NCBI GenBank assembly: GCA_023388355.1
Contig: JAEWGI010000071.1
Span: 114,964-178,963, forward strand
DNA: 64,000 bases
DNA from: Pseudomonadota bacterium
GTDB lineage: Bacteria; Pseudomonadota; Gammaproteobacteria; Xanthomonadales; Xanthomonadaceae
Direction of reading: 5' to 3'
The first letter of the stretch is position 1. Each line of letters opens with the position of its first letter. Below, in pieces: positions 10,658-19,673 of the stretch. The position numbers and the translations under genes were made by a program. A model generated the notes under the pieces. That model had not been told where the DNA came from. It did not search any database and saw only the letters and a program-made list of their open reading frames with translations.

Positions 10658-11251
10658 ATGCGCAGGAACGCACCCCGGCCAGCACCGACGCCAGTGACCG
10701 CGCACCCGGCCGGGACCGGTTTGCGCTGGCTGGCGGCGCTGGCGCTCGCAGCCTCGACCACGGCGGGCGCGCAGCAGTTCACGCCACCACGCCCCGACAC
10801 GTTCGACGATGTCGCCGCGCCGGCGGAACGGCTTGTGGTCGCGCTGCCCGAGGAAGTCGTCTTCGACGGCATCGAACTCGATTCCCCCACGCGCGCCGGG
10901 ATCATCGAGAACATCCGCAAGGCGGACGCGCGCGCCATGACCGTCCTGCCCGTCGGCCCGGGCCTGGTCGCGCAGCAGGTGCCCGATGGCAACGTCGTGT
11001 TTCCGCTGGACATGGCGACGCTGGCGCAGCAGATCGGCCCGGTCCCGGGCGTCCTGCCGGACGATCCCTGCGCCCTGCCCCACGGCGTCGACGAGGACCA
11101 GCTCGCCGCGCTCGGACGCCTGCTGCGCCAGCGCCTGAACCAGTCCAGCGGCGACCTGGCCGCATTCGACACCCACACGCCGCAAGGCTGCCCGTTCCGG
11201 CGCCTGCAGTACTACGCGCGTTCGGCCCTGCTGATCGCACCCGCATCATGA
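10658..11251 (+). CDS. Uncharacterised exported protein
   Basis: A 197-residue protein with no family I recognise. The start ATG at 10658 is decided by a strong AGGAGG ribosome site at 10649-10654; a TTG 24 bases upstream is not preferred. A basic N-terminus and a hydrophobic core ([19 protein letters not shown]) make a Sec signal peptide cleaved after about residue 39. The mature part is acidic and proline-rich, with [21 protein letters not shown] in the middle and two late cysteines. It overlaps the next gene by ATGA and lies 119 bases after the exporter, so a functional tie to the transport system is possible but unproven. Confidence 0.75.
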   Translation: MRRNAPRPAPTPVTAHPAGTGLRWLAALALAASTTAGAQQFTPPRPDTFDDVAAPAERLVVALPEEVVFDGIELDSPTRAGIIENIRKADARAMTVLPVGPGLVAQQVPDGNVVFPLDMATLAQQIGPVPGVLPDDPCALPHGVDEDQLAALGRLLRQRLNQSSGDLAAFDTHTPQGCPFRRLQYYARSALLIAPAS

Positions 11252-11946
11252 GAACCGGGCCCTGTCGACCCACCGTCGTGCCGCCAGGCCTGCCGCTGGC
11301 ACTCGCGCTGGCGCTCGCCTTCGCGTGCGCCCGAGCCCTGGCTGCACCCGCGCCTGCGCTGCCAGCCGCGGGCCCGCCCGCCGCGGCCGGCGCGCCATCG
11401 CCGTTCGCGGACATCGCCGGCCAGCTTGAACAGGAGGCCGCCGCGGTTGCCGCCCCCTCGACGCTGCTTCGCCAGGACCGAGAAGACCACGCCGCCTATC
11501 TCCGCTGGCAGCGCGAGTTCTCGCGCCGGAGCTGGGAATGGCACCTGCATTCGACCCGGCTGCTGATGTACGTGGTCCTGGTCATCGTGGCCTTCGGCCT
11601 GTTCATCACCTACCTGCAGTTCACCCATGACCGAAGGCCGCGCCGGCGCGGTGCGCCTCGAACGGCAACCCCGCCCGCGACCGGCGGCAGTGTCGACCGG
11701 CCGGCGAGCGGCATGGATCCCGTGCACGAAGACGACGACGCGACCATCGGCGCCTCCCCGTCTTCGAGCGTCAAGCTCGGGCCGGCCGGGATCGAGATCA
11801 CCTCCCAGGTGATCGGACTGCTGGTACTGGCGTTCTCGCTCGCGTTCTTCTACTTCTACATCAAGGACGTGTACCCGATGCAGGAGCTGGAACTGAAGAA
11901 GCAGGCGAAGGCGGCGGTCGCGCCTGCGATGCAGGCGCCCGAGTAG
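11248..11946 (+). CDS. Uncharacterised membrane protein with signal sequence and two membrane helices
   Basis: A 232-residue protein beginning at an ATG that overlaps the upstream stop. It has an alanine/proline-rich N-terminal signal (residues 10-40), a charged region (QDREDHAAYLRWQREFSRRSWEW), a membrane helix near 107-127 (LLMYVVLVIVAFGLFITYLQF), a disordered basic and acidic linker, and a second helix near 195-212. The C-terminus is lysine-rich. No enzymatic motif is visible. The two-gene unit with the exported protein suggests a small envelope complex. I cannot assign a family. Confidence 0.72.
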   Translation: MRTGPCRPTVVPPGLPLALALALAFACARALAAPAPALPAAGPPAAAGAPSPFADIAGQLEQEAAAVAAPSTLLRQDREDHAAYLRWQREFSRRSWEWHLHSTRLLMYVVLVIVAFGLFITYLQFTHDRRPRRRGAPRTATPPATGGSVDRPASGMDPVHEDDDATIGASPSSSVKLGPAGIEITSQVIGLLVLAFSLAFFYFYIKDVYPMQELELKKQAKAAVAPAMQAPE

Positions 11947-11964
11947 GCCGGACGGCGCGGTGGC

Positions 11965-11999
11965 CGGGCTGTCCCGGGTTCGTTGCCGGGCACAGCCCG
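11965..11999. terminator. Hairpin between convergent genes
   Basis: CGGGCTGT-CCCGG pairs with CCGGGCACAGCCCG around a seven-base loop, with one bulged base. It sits between two convergent genes that end at 11946 and 12005. It lacks a long T-run, as is common in this GC-rich DNA. A bidirectional terminator is the natural reading. Confidence 0.55.
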
Positions 12000-12004
12000 C
12001 GCGC

Positions 12005-12892
12005 CTACTCCGGACGATTGCCCAGCAGCCTCGCGAGCTCCTCGTCCTTCTCCCGCCAGAGCCCGTTCATCCACTTCTGGAAGCGGGCGCGGTCGGCGCG
12101 CTCGTCGCCGACGCCGCTACGCGGAATGTCGGTCGGCAGCGGCCGCTTCCGCACCGAGACATGCACGGCCGGCACGCGCCCGGCCATCAGGTCGATCATG
12201 GTCGGACGTCCGCCGGGATAGGCGATGGCGACGTCGAGGATGCCGTGCAGCGCATCGCCCATCGCCTCGAGCACATAGGCCACGCCGCCCGACTTGGGCT
12301 TGAGCAGGTGCCGGTACGGCGAGTCCTGGCGCGCGTGCTTGGCCGGGGTGAAGCGCGTTCCCTCGACGAAGTTCATCACCGCCACCGGAACCTCGCGGAA
12401 CTTCCCGCAGGCACGGCGCGTGGCCTCCATGTCGCGTCGCCCCAGCTCCGGGTTGCGGGCGATCTGGGCCCGGGTGTGGCGGCCCATGAACGGAAAATCC
12501 AGCGCCCACCAGGCCAGGCCCAGCAGCGGCACCCAGATCAGCTCGCGCTTGAGGAAGAAGCGCATCAGCGGGATGCGGCGGTTGAACACCTTCTGCAGCA
12601 CCAGGATGTCGACCCAGCTCTGGTGGTTGGCCAGCACCAGGTAGTGTCCGTCGGCCTGCACGCCGTCGACTCCGGTCACCTGGAAGCGCGCGCCGGTGAA
12701 GTGGTCGATCAGGAAGGTGTTGACCGCGATCCAGCTCTCGGCGATGCCCGTCAGCGCCCCGTTGCAGGCCAGGCGCACGCGTCGCCACCGCAGCAGCGCC
12801 TTGGCCAGCGCCACCAGCAGCAGCGGCACCACGTGCAGCACCGTGTTCGCCGCGACCACGGACAGGATCAGCACAACGCGGAGTGACGACAT
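12005..12892 (-). CDS. Lysophospholipid acyltransferase family protein (YihG-like)
   Basis: A 295-residue membrane acyltransferase of the PlsC/LPLAT superfamily, which transfers acyl chains to the sn-2 position of lysophosphatidic acid or other lysophospholipids. The catalytic NHQSWVD (histidine 90, aspartate 95) and the substrate-binding VEGTR (176-180) are both intact. The N-terminus is a hydrophobic anchor (residues 5-32), and LIDHFTGARFQVTGVDG resembles the YihG/PlsC-2 branch. The start is the ATG at 12892. Its 3' end faces the membrane-protein gene across a hairpin. Confidence 0.92.
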   Translation of the reverse strand: MSSLRVVLILSVVAANTVLHVVPLLLVALAKALLRWRRVRLACNGALTGIAESWIAVNTFLIDHFTGARFQVTGVDGVQADGHYLVLANHQSWVDILVLQKVFNRRIPLMRFFLKRELIWVPLLGLAWWALDFPFMGRHTRAQIARNPELGRRDMEATRRACGKFREVPVAVMNFVEGTRFTPAKHARQDSPYRHLLKPKSGGVAYVLEAMGDALHGILDVAIAYPGGRPTMIDLMAGRVPAVHVSVRKRPLPTDIPRSGVGDERADRARFQKWMNGLWREKDEELARLLGNRPE

Positions 12893-13074
12893 CGGGCGCG
12901 CGACAAGCTTGCGAAAGGGCTGCGCAGGGTATCGCAAAGACGCCCGGCCGCCACGTGCCTGGTGTCGGTGGGTGCGGAGCCGCCGGCCGACTGGAGCCGC
13001 TGCTGCCGGATCGGTCCGCCGCCGGGACCACTGCAGCCATGGTCCGGTGGGGATTGCGGCGGCCGCCACACCTT

Positions 13075-14328
13075 TCAGGTCGGCTGGCCGTTCTCCGTGC
13101 GCACGCACAGCCACGCCGAGGCCGCCGCCAGCATCGCCTCCAGCCCGGTGCAGAGCGTCGGATGCGGCACCGGCGCGAAGCGCGGGGAGTGGTTGCTGGG
13201 AATCTGCTTCACCGTACCCGCCCGACGGTGCCGTTCGTAGGCGGCCGGGTCGGTGCCGCCAACGAACCAGAACACGTACGGCACCTCCCAGCTGCGGCCG
13301 AAGATGCTGAAATCCTCGCTGGCGGCGGACGGCCTGCCCTCGAGCAGGCGTTCGCCGAAATACGCGCGCAAGGCGTCGATGACCCGCGCGGTGGCGGCCG
13401 GATCGTTGTACGTCAGCGGGAAGCTGCTGAGCGCGGTGAACTCGGGCCCGGCCGGCGCGTCCGACGCCTGGGCCTCGGCGCAGCAGATCCGGCGGACCGC
13501 GCCAAGCATGTGTTCGCGCACCTGCTCGTCGTAGGTGCGCAGGTTGAGCTTGAGGGTGGCGTGTTCGGGAATGATGTTCTCGGTGGTCCCGGCCTGCAGC
13601 GAGCCGACCGTGAGCACCGCGCCATCCATCGGCGACAGCTCGCGCGAGACGATGGTCTGCAGGCGCAGCACGGTGGAGGCGGCCATCACCACCGGATCGA
13701 CCGAGTTCTGCGGCTCCGATCCGTGCGCACCGCGGCCGGTCATGCGCACCTGCAGGCTGTCTCCGGCCGACAGCATCACGCCCGGCCGGCAGCGCACCGT
13801 GTCCGCGGCACCCGCCATCACGTGCTGGCCCAGCACCACGTCGGCGCGCGGCAGGCCGCGCGCATCCCAGTCCGCGACCATCGCCCGCGCACCCTGCGCG
13901 GTTTCCTCGCCGGGCTGGAACACCAGCAGCACCGTGCCGCGCCAGGCCTCGCGCACCCCGGCCAGCACCTGCGCCACGCCCATCAGCCAGGCCATGTGCA
14001 TGTCGTGGCCGCAGCTGTGGGCCACGCCCGGCACCTGGCTGGCGTACGCCAGGCCGGTGTCCTCGTCCATCGGCAGCGCATCCATGTCCGCGCGCAGCAT
14101 GACCGTCGGCCCGTCGCCGTTGCGCAGCACGCCGACCACGCCGGTCGCGCCCACCTCGCGACTGACCTCGCAGCCGAGGCGTTCGATGAAGTCCGCGGCG
14201 ATGGCGGCGCTGCGGTGCTCGCGCATCGACAGCTCGGGATTGCGGTGCAGGTCCTGGTAGATCGCCAGCAGCTCCGGCGCCATGGCGTCGAAGCTGCGGT
14301 CCAGCGCGTCCAGCAGCGGGTTGCTCAA
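13075..14328 (-). CDS. M20D family amidohydrolase/peptidase
   Basis: A zinc-dependent amidohydrolase of 417 residues, related to IAA-amino-acid and N-acyl-L-amino-acid hydrolases, that cleaves an acyl or aminoacyl amide bond. The metal site is formed by VAHSCGHDMHMAWL (cysteine 106, histidines 108 and 111) and FQPGEETAQGA with glutamates 141 and 142. The dimerisation domain begins near 185 (MTGRGAHGSEP). No signal peptide is seen, so it is cytoplasmic. It lies 91 bases downstream of norD in the same direction and could be read through from the nor operon, although nothing in its chemistry connects it to NO. Confidence 0.9.
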   Translation of the reverse strand: MSNPLLDALDRSFDAMAPELLAIYQDLHRNPELSMREHRSAAIAADFIERLGCEVSREVGATGVVGVLRNGDGPTVMLRADMDALPMDEDTGLAYASQVPGVAHSCGHDMHMAWLMGVAQVLAGVREAWRGTVLLVFQPGEETAQGARAMVADWDARGLPRADVVLGQHVMAGAADTVRCRPGVMLSAGDSLQVRMTGRGAHGSEPQNSVDPVVMAASTVLRLQTIVSRELSPMDGAVLTVGSLQAGTTENIIPEHATLKLNLRTYDEQVREHMLGAVRRICCAEAQASDAPAGPEFTALSSFPLTYNDPAATARVIDALRAYFGERLLEGRPSAASEDFSIFGRSWEVPYVFWFVGGTDPAAYERHRRAGTVKQIPSNHSPRFAPVPHPTLCTGLEAMLAAASAWLCVRTENGQPT

Positions 14329-14419
14329 GAGGCGTCCTCCGGCGCGGTGCAGCGCAGAGCATAGACGGCCCCGCGAAGCGGCCGCATGAGGATGGCCACG
14401 GCCACCGGCGCGCGCGATC

Positions 14420-16444
14420 TCACCGCGCCAGCAGGCGTCTGGTCCAGTCCAGCAGCACCATCGGCAGGCGCGCGGGCGTGGACAGCACCGCGTAGCTGTC
14501 GGGGCCGAAGACCTTGGGCAGGTAGCCCGGCGCCTGCAGGTCCACGGTCAGGCAGAACGGGAAGATGCCCTGCAGCCGCGCCTCGGTGACCGACTGGCGC
14601 ATGTCCTCGACGCCATAGCGGCCGTCGTAGCGGTCGGCGTCGTTGGGCTTGCCGTCCGAGAGCATCAGCAGCAGGCGGTGCTCGGCCTGCTGGCGCATCA
14701 GCAGCGCGGTGGCGTGGCGGATGGCGGCACCGGCGCGGGTGTAGTTCTCCGGCTCGAGCCCGGCGATGCGCAGCGCGACCTCCTGCCCGTAGCGCTCGTC
14801 GAAGTCCTTGAGCATGCGCATGCTCACGCCGTGCGGGCCTTCGCCGGAAAACGCCATGACCGAGAACGGTTCGCCCAGGCCCTCCAAGGCCACGCAGACC
14901 AGCAGCAGCGCCTCGCGCTCGACGTCGATCACGCGCCGGCCGTCGCCGATGAAGCCGTCGGTGGAGCCGCTGGCGTCGACCAGCAGCGAGACCGCGATGC
15001 TGCGCCGGCCCGGGCGGCGCGACTCGTACAGGCCCTCGCGCAGGAAGCCGCCGGCGCGCAGGTCGGCGCGGCCCTGCACGCAGGCGTCGATATCGATGTC
15101 GTCGCCATCGCTCTGCCGGCGCAGGCGCACGCGCTCGGGCTGCAGCGCCTCGAACTGGCGGCGGATGCCGTCGAGGTGCGCACGGTGGCGGGCCAGGGTC
15201 GTATCGACCCAGGCAGGGCTGCCGGGCACGGGCGCGATCATGTTCACGGTCGTGCCGTGCTCGATGTACGAGGCGTCGGCGTGGTTCCATTCGGGATAGC
15301 GGAAGCGGGCATCGCCTTCGCCGCTGTCGCCGAACTCCAGGATCGCGCGGCTGGGCGGCGGGTCGTCCGACAGCAGCACCTCGCGCGGCGGATCCGGCGC
15401 GGCGATCATGCGCGTGGATGCCAGCTCCGAAAGCATGTCGCCGTACTCGTCGGCGCTGGTCTCGTCGTCGCGGTCGACCGGCCGCTGCAGCCCGAACGGG
15501 TCCTCGGCCACCTCGTGCGGCTGGTCCTGCTGGATCATCCACACGCCCGGTCCGCCGGGCTTGTCCTCGTCCTCGATCGCATCGCGCTGCTCGGGCCGGC
15601 GCTCCATGCGCGCGCTGCGCACCGGCTCGTCCCGGTCACGGTTCGACGCACCGCCCTCGATCACGTGGGTGGCGGCGCCGCCGGCCGCACGCAGCTCGCC
15701 GGTCCACCAGTCGCGGTACAGCGGCATCGGGCCCAGCCGCTGGACGTCGGCACGGTCGATGCCCCAGTCGCGCAGCAGCCGCGTCGCGGCGGCCAGCGGA
15801 TCCGCAGCGGGGTCGACGGGGGGTTCGGGATCCGGGCGCAGCTCCTGCTCCAGGATGCCGCGCAGGAGCCGCTCCAGCGGCAGTCGCGCGGGCGCGAAGG
15901 CATCCAGCGGCGGTCGCGCGGCCAGCGCCTGCCGCCGCAGCCGCCGCAGCGCCGGCAGCAGGCCGGGAAAGCGCCGTGCCACTTCGATTTCCGCCGCCTG
16001 CGCCTCCAGCACCAGGGCGGTATCGCGCAGCAGCGCGTCGCCCTGCCCGAGGATCTCCGGCACGTGGCCGCGCATGGCGCGCAGCGCCTGCTGCAGGGCC
16101 ATGGCGCGATACAGCTCCGAGGCCTCGAGCGCGTCGCTGGTGTCCAGATGCGCCGGCAGCCAGAGCGCGTCGCCGCTGGTGGCGGGCAGCGCCCGCTGGT
16201 GGCGCGGATGGGCGCGCCGATGGAACAGCCGGTGCAACACGGTCGGCCGCGCCGGCGGCAGCGCCACGCGCATGGGCAGGCTGGTGCCGCAGGCGGCCGA
16301 GAGCAGCAGGTCCAGGCGCCGTGCGAGCGAGGCCAGCGCAACCGGGGCGTCGGGTTCGCGCGCGTAGTGCCGGCGCCAGGTGTCGCGGATGAAGACGGTC
16401 GCATGCCGCGCCGCATCGACGACCACGTCCTCGGCTTCGGCCAT
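14420..16444 (-). CDS. norD: Nitric oxide reductase activation protein NorD
   Basis: A 674-residue accessory protein needed for assembly or activation of cytochrome-c-type NO reductase. The N-terminal two thirds are arginine- and leucine-rich helices with an acidic insert near 285-330. The C-terminal von Willebrand A domain has a MIDAS motif DASGS near residue 487, with ENYTRAGAAIRHA and LLMLSDGKPNDAD further on. NorD and the MoxR-type ATPase NorQ form a chaperone pair thought to insert the non-haem iron FeB into NorB. The gene starts ten bases after the norQ stop and ends the recognisable nor cluster. Confidence 0.92.
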   Translation of the reverse strand: MAEAEDVVVDAARHATVFIRDTWRRHYAREPDAPVALASLARRLDLLLSAACGTSLPMRVALPPARPTVLHRLFHRRAHPRHQRALPATSGDALWLPAHLDTSDALEASELYRAMALQQALRAMRGHVPEILGQGDALLRDTALVLEAQAAEIEVARRFPGLLPALRRLRRQALAARPPLDAFAPARLPLERLLRGILEQELRPDPEPPVDPAADPLAAATRLLRDWGIDRADVQRLGPMPLYRDWWTGELRAAGGAATHVIEGGASNRDRDEPVRSARMERRPEQRDAIEDEDKPGGPGVWMIQQDQPHEVAEDPFGLQRPVDRDDETSADEYGDMLSELASTRMIAAPDPPREVLLSDDPPPSRAILEFGDSGEGDARFRYPEWNHADASYIEHGTTVNMIAPVPGSPAWVDTTLARHRAHLDGIRRQFEALQPERVRLRRQSDGDDIDIDACVQGRADLRAGGFLREGLYESRRPGRRSIAVSLLVDASGSTDGFIGDGRRVIDVEREALLLVCVALEGLGEPFSVMAFSGEGPHGVSMRMLKDFDERYGQEVALRIAGLEPENYTRAGAAIRHATALLMRQQAEHRLLLMLSDGKPNDADRYDGRYGVEDMRQSVTEARLQGIFPFCLTVDLQAPGYLPKVFGPDSYAVLSTPARLPMVLLDWTRRLLAR

Positions 16445-16454
16445 CGCGCGCCGC

Positions 16455-17243
16455 CTACGGGAACATCGCGTCGACCAGTTCGCGCATCGCGCCGAGCAGG
16501 GTCGGATCGTCGCTCAGCGGCGAGACCACCGCCGCGCTGCAGGCCTCGCGCACGCCGATGCCGCTGGCCACGAGGCGCCCGGCGGCGATCAGCAGGCGCG
16601 TGCTGGGCACCTCGGCCAGGCCACGGTCGCGCAGCGAGCGCACGCGCGTGGCCAGCTCCACCAGCGCCACCGCGGTGCCGCGCTCGACGCCGCTCTCGGC
16701 AGCGACGATCGCCGCTTCGGCAGTTGGCTCGGGGAAGCCCAGTTCGATCGACACGAAGCGCTGGCGCGTGCTCGGCTTGAGGTCCTTGAGCATGCGCTGG
16801 TAGCCGGGGTTGTACGAGATCACCAGCTGGAAGCCGGGCGCGGCCTCCAGCGTCTCGCCGGTCCGGTCGATCGGCAGCATGCGCCGGTAGTCGGTGAGCG
16901 GATGCAGGACCACGATGGTGTCCTGGCGCGCCTCCACCACCTCGTCCAGGTAGCAGATCGCGCCTTCGCGCACGGCCCGGGTCAGCGGCCCGTCCTGCCA
17001 CACCGTTTCGTCGTGGCGGATCAGGAAGCGGCCGACCAGGTCGCTCGCGGTCAGGTCGTCATGGCAGGACACCGTGATCAGTGGCCGGCCCAGGCGCCAG
17101 GCCATGTGCTCGACGAAACGCGTCTTGCCGCAGCCGGTCGGGCCCTTGAGCATCACCGCCAGCCCGCCGGCGTGGCACTGCTCGACGATGCCGATTTCGT
17201 TGCCGGTGGGCAGGTAATACGGCTCCGCCGCCTCCTCCCGCAT
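16455..17243 (-). CDS. norQ: NorQ/CbbQ-type AAA+ ATPase
   Basis: MoxR-family ATPase partner of NorD for activating NO reductase. From the ATG at 17243 it has 262 residues, with Walker A GPTGCGKT at 34-41, Walker B CYLDEVVEA with acidic residues 100 and 101, and sensor-type NPGYQRMLKDLKPSTRQRF near 165. A GTG at 17255 is an alternative start giving four more residues; it overlaps the norB stop as GTGA, so coupled translation from that codon is possible. The protein should be cytoplasmic. Confidence 0.92.
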   Translation of the reverse strand: MREEAAEPYYLPTGNEIGIVEQCHAGGLAVMLKGPTGCGKTRFVEHMAWRLGRPLITVSCHDDLTASDLVGRFLIRHDETVWQDGPLTRAVREGAICYLDEVVEARQDTIVVLHPLTDYRRMLPIDRTGETLEAAPGFQLVISYNPGYQRMLKDLKPSTRQRFVSIELGFPEPTAEAAIVAAESGVERGTAVALVELATRVRSLRDRGLAEVPSTRLLIAAGRLVASGIGVREACSAAVVSPLSDDPTLLGAMRELVDAMFP

Positions 17244-17251
17244 GCGTGCGT

Positions 17252-18631
17252 TCACCGTTCCGCGGCCGCCTCTGCCGCCACCGGCCGGTCCTCGGGCGCA
17301 TCCGCGTCGACCGCGTCGAACTGCGGCCGGTAGCGGAAGAAGTCGTAGATGAAGATCGCAACACCGGTGGCGAAGATCGTCGCGGCCAGGATCAGCATCA
17401 GGAAGTGCACCTGGATCTTGAGCTGCGCGTCGAGATAGCCCATGCCCATGATCCGCTCCAGGTAGACCTGGGCGATGCCGGCGGTGCCGAACGACAGGGT
17501 CATGCCGAACATGCCGGTGACCTGCAGCCAGAAGGCCCAGTAGCCCAGCGGCGAGTAGTTGTTCTGCGGCCGGTTGGTCAGGCCCGGCAGCGCATACGTG
17601 ATCATCGCCAGCACGATCATCGCGTAGGCGCCATAGAACGCCGAATGCGCGTGCATCGCGGTGATCAGGGTGCCGTGGGTCCACTTGTTGACGCTGGGCC
17701 AGGTGTGCGCCAGGCCGAGCAGGCCGGCGCCGAACAGGGCGAAGATCGCGCTGCCGATGGTCCAGTGCAGGGCCAGCGCGTTGGGGTGCCTGACCCCGCC
17801 GCGACGCATCGCCGCATAGGCGTAGATCGCCATCGCCGCCAGTGCCAGCGGCTCCAGTGCGCTGAAGAAGCCGCCGATCGGCAGCCAGATCTGCGGCACG
17901 CCCACCCAGTAGTAGTGGTGCGCGGTGCCCAGGATGCCGGCGAAGAACACCAGGCCGACGATCACGTACAGCCACTTCTCCATCACCTCGCGGTCGATGC
18001 CCGACAGCCGGATCAGCAGGTAGGCCAGGAAGCCGGCCATGATCATCATCCATACGCCTTCCACCCACAGGTGGATGGTCCACCAGCGGTAGAAGATCGA
18101 GACGGTGTAGTTCTCGTAGTGCAGCAGCGCCGGGATGTACAGGATCGCCGACAGCGCCAGCCCGCCCAGCAGCACGCCCTCGGTGGTAGTGAACCGGCCG
18201 GATCGCTTGATGGTCATGCCGATGTTGTAGAGGAACATCAGCATGCAGATCACGATCACGATCTTGTGCGGCAGCGGCTGTTCGAGCAGCTTGTTGCCGG
18301 TGCCGTAGCGGAACAGGTAGCCGATCACCGCGGTCACGCCCATCAGCGTCCACAAGCCCAGCTGCCAGTAGGCCAGCTTCGTGCTGTACAGCTCGGTGCG
18401 CGATTCGTCCGGCACCATCCAGTAGGTGGCGCCCATGAAGCCGGTCAGTACCCACACGATCAGCAGGTTGGTGTGGATCGTCTTGGTCACGTCGAACGGC
18501 AGGATGTACAGCAGCGGGTCGGGGCCCAGGTACTTCGCCGCCGACAGCAGCCCGAACACGATCTGCAACCCGAACAGCACCATGGCCACTGCGAAATACC
18601 AGTAGGCGACCGATTGGGACTTGTAGCGCAT
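17252..18631 (-). CDS. norB: Nitric oxide reductase subunit B
   Basis: Catalytic subunit of the cytochrome-c NO reductase, reducing 2 NO to N2O in the inner membrane with about 12 helices. From the ATG at 18631 (AGGAG site upstream) it has 459 residues. Haem ligands map to histidines 53 and 329 for low-spin haem b and 327 for haem b3, and the FeB site to histidines 187, 238 and 239 with glutamate 191. Glutamate 260 corresponds to a second conserved carboxylate of Pseudomonas NorB, each at a constant offset of about 20 except for the first histidine. There is no fused quinol-oxidising extension, so this is the cNOR type, served by NorC. Confidence 0.96.
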   Translation of the reverse strand: MRYKSQSVAYWYFAVAMVLFGLQIVFGLLSAAKYLGPDPLLYILPFDVTKTIHTNLLIVWVLTGFMGATYWMVPDESRTELYSTKLAYWQLGLWTLMGVTAVIGYLFRYGTGNKLLEQPLPHKIVIVICMLMFLYNIGMTIKRSGRFTTTEGVLLGGLALSAILYIPALLHYENYTVSIFYRWWTIHLWVEGVWMMIMAGFLAYLLIRLSGIDREVMEKWLYVIVGLVFFAGILGTAHHYYWVGVPQIWLPIGGFFSALEPLALAAMAIYAYAAMRRGGVRHPNALALHWTIGSAIFALFGAGLLGLAHTWPSVNKWTHGTLITAMHAHSAFYGAYAMIVLAMITYALPGLTNRPQNNYSPLGYWAFWLQVTGMFGMTLSFGTAGIAQVYLERIMGMGYLDAQLKIQVHFLMLILAATIFATGVAIFIYDFFRYRPQFDAVDADAPEDRPVAAEAAAER

Positions 18632-18656
18632 GGACAATCTCCTGGTGCCGGCGGTT

Positions 18657-19499
18657 CTACTTCAGCGTTTCAAGGTAGGCCACGAGCTGGTCGATCTGCT
18701 CGTCGCTCAGCGCGTCCGCATACGTGTTGGGCATGAACGACACGCCGGCGGCCGAGAACATGTCGCCTGGCACCAGGTGCGCGCTGGGCTGGAGGATCGA
18801 CTCGCGGATGTAGCCGTCCACGTCGGTCGCGCTGCCGGTGTAGTCGGGCGACGCCAGCGTCTGCGCCGCGCGTTCGGCCAGGCCGGCCATCGAAGGCCCG
18901 GCCAGCTGCACGCCCGGCTGCAGCGAATGGCAGGCGGTACAGACCGGCGTCGCGGTGCGGAACAGGTGTTCGCCCAGGGCGCGCGGGTCGTTGTCCGGGC
19001 TCACCGGCCGCACGTCCTGCGCCACCGTCGCGCCCGCTTCGGCGCCCTGCGCGGCCACGTTCATCGTTCCGCCGGCGACCAGGATCGGGCGCGGCGGCCA
19101 GCCCTGGTTGTCGACCTTGGACACCCAGTCGAGGAACTTGATCAGGTTGTCGATCTCGACCTCGCTGAGGTCCTGCGTGGGCATCAGCCGCCGGTGGCGC
19201 TGCTCGTCGTAGAACTTCGAGGGATCGCGCATGTAGGCCTTGAGGTAGGCCTCGCCGCGATGCTGTGCGATCTTGGTCAGGTCGGGCGCGTAGTAGGCAC
19301 CTTCGCCGAACAGGGTGTGGCAGTTGATGCAGTTGTACTTGTGCCAGACATCCTTGCCGTGGGTGATCTCCGGCGTGATGTCCTGCGCATTGGTGAGCTC
19401 ACCGAAGCGCATGTGGCTGTGGATGGTCAGGACCAGGAAGGCAACGGCGGCAAGGCCCGTTGCGACGATGGCGAAGATCCGCGACTGCCGCTTGTTCAT
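18657..19499 (-). CDS. norC: Nitric oxide reductase subunit C, diheme form
   Basis: Membrane-anchored cytochrome c that feeds electrons to NorB. A single N-terminal helix (residues 8-25) is followed by a NorC-like domain with CINCH at 57-61 and the axial methionine in LMPTQDLSEVEID at 106. The protein then continues for about 150 residues into a second cytochrome c domain with CTACH at 187-191 and a candidate methionine ligand at 256. Classical NorC is monohaem and about 145-150 residues; here the length is 280. The extra domain may accept electrons from a soluble donor such as the azurin encoded next door. The start ATG has a strong GGGAGGAGG site. Confidence 0.92.
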   Translation of the reverse strand: MNKRQSRIFAIVATGLAAVAFLVLTIHSHMRFGELTNAQDITPEITHGKDVWHKYNCINCHTLFGEGAYYAPDLTKIAQHRGEAYLKAYMRDPSKFYDEQRHRRLMPTQDLSEVEIDNLIKFLDWVSKVDNQGWPPRPILVAGGTMNVAAQGAEAGATVAQDVRPVSPDNDPRALGEHLFRTATPVCTACHSLQPGVQLAGPSMAGLAERAAQTLASPDYTGSATDVDGYIRESILQPSAHLVPGDMFSAAGVSFMPNTYADALSDEQIDQLVAYLETLK

Positions 19500-19508
19500 G
19501 CCTCCTCC

Positions 19509-19634
19509 CTAGACCGCGATCGACGGCCAGTACACGATGGCGGTGTAGCCGGCATAGAAAACGGCAACGGCCATCAGCAGCAGCACCAGCATCCCGAGCC
19601 ATCGCAAGGGCGCAATCAGGTTGGTCGGCTTCAT
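19509..19634 (-). CDS. Small single-helix membrane protein upstream of norC
   Basis: A 41-codon frame, MKPTNLIAPLRWLGM..., with one strongly hydrophobic helix (LVLLLMAVAVFYAGYTAIVY) and an N-terminus that is basic. It ends nine bases before the norC start and lies between norC and the likely promoter. It is therefore probably the first gene of the nor transcript. It could be a small accessory subunit or assembly factor. No homology can be assigned from the sequence alone; the evidence is position, frame and composition. Confidence 0.6.
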   Translation of the reverse strand: MKPTNLIAPLRWLGMLVLLLMAVAVFYAGYTAIVYWPSIAV

Positions 19635-19673
19635 TCGGACTGCTTCCTGTAGGGCCACGCGGGACAGGTTAAA

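Noticed and set aside
14678..16780. 700-codon plus-strand frame over norD
   Set aside because: Antisense to norD and norQ, with repetitive Arg/His/Gln composition and no conserved motif.
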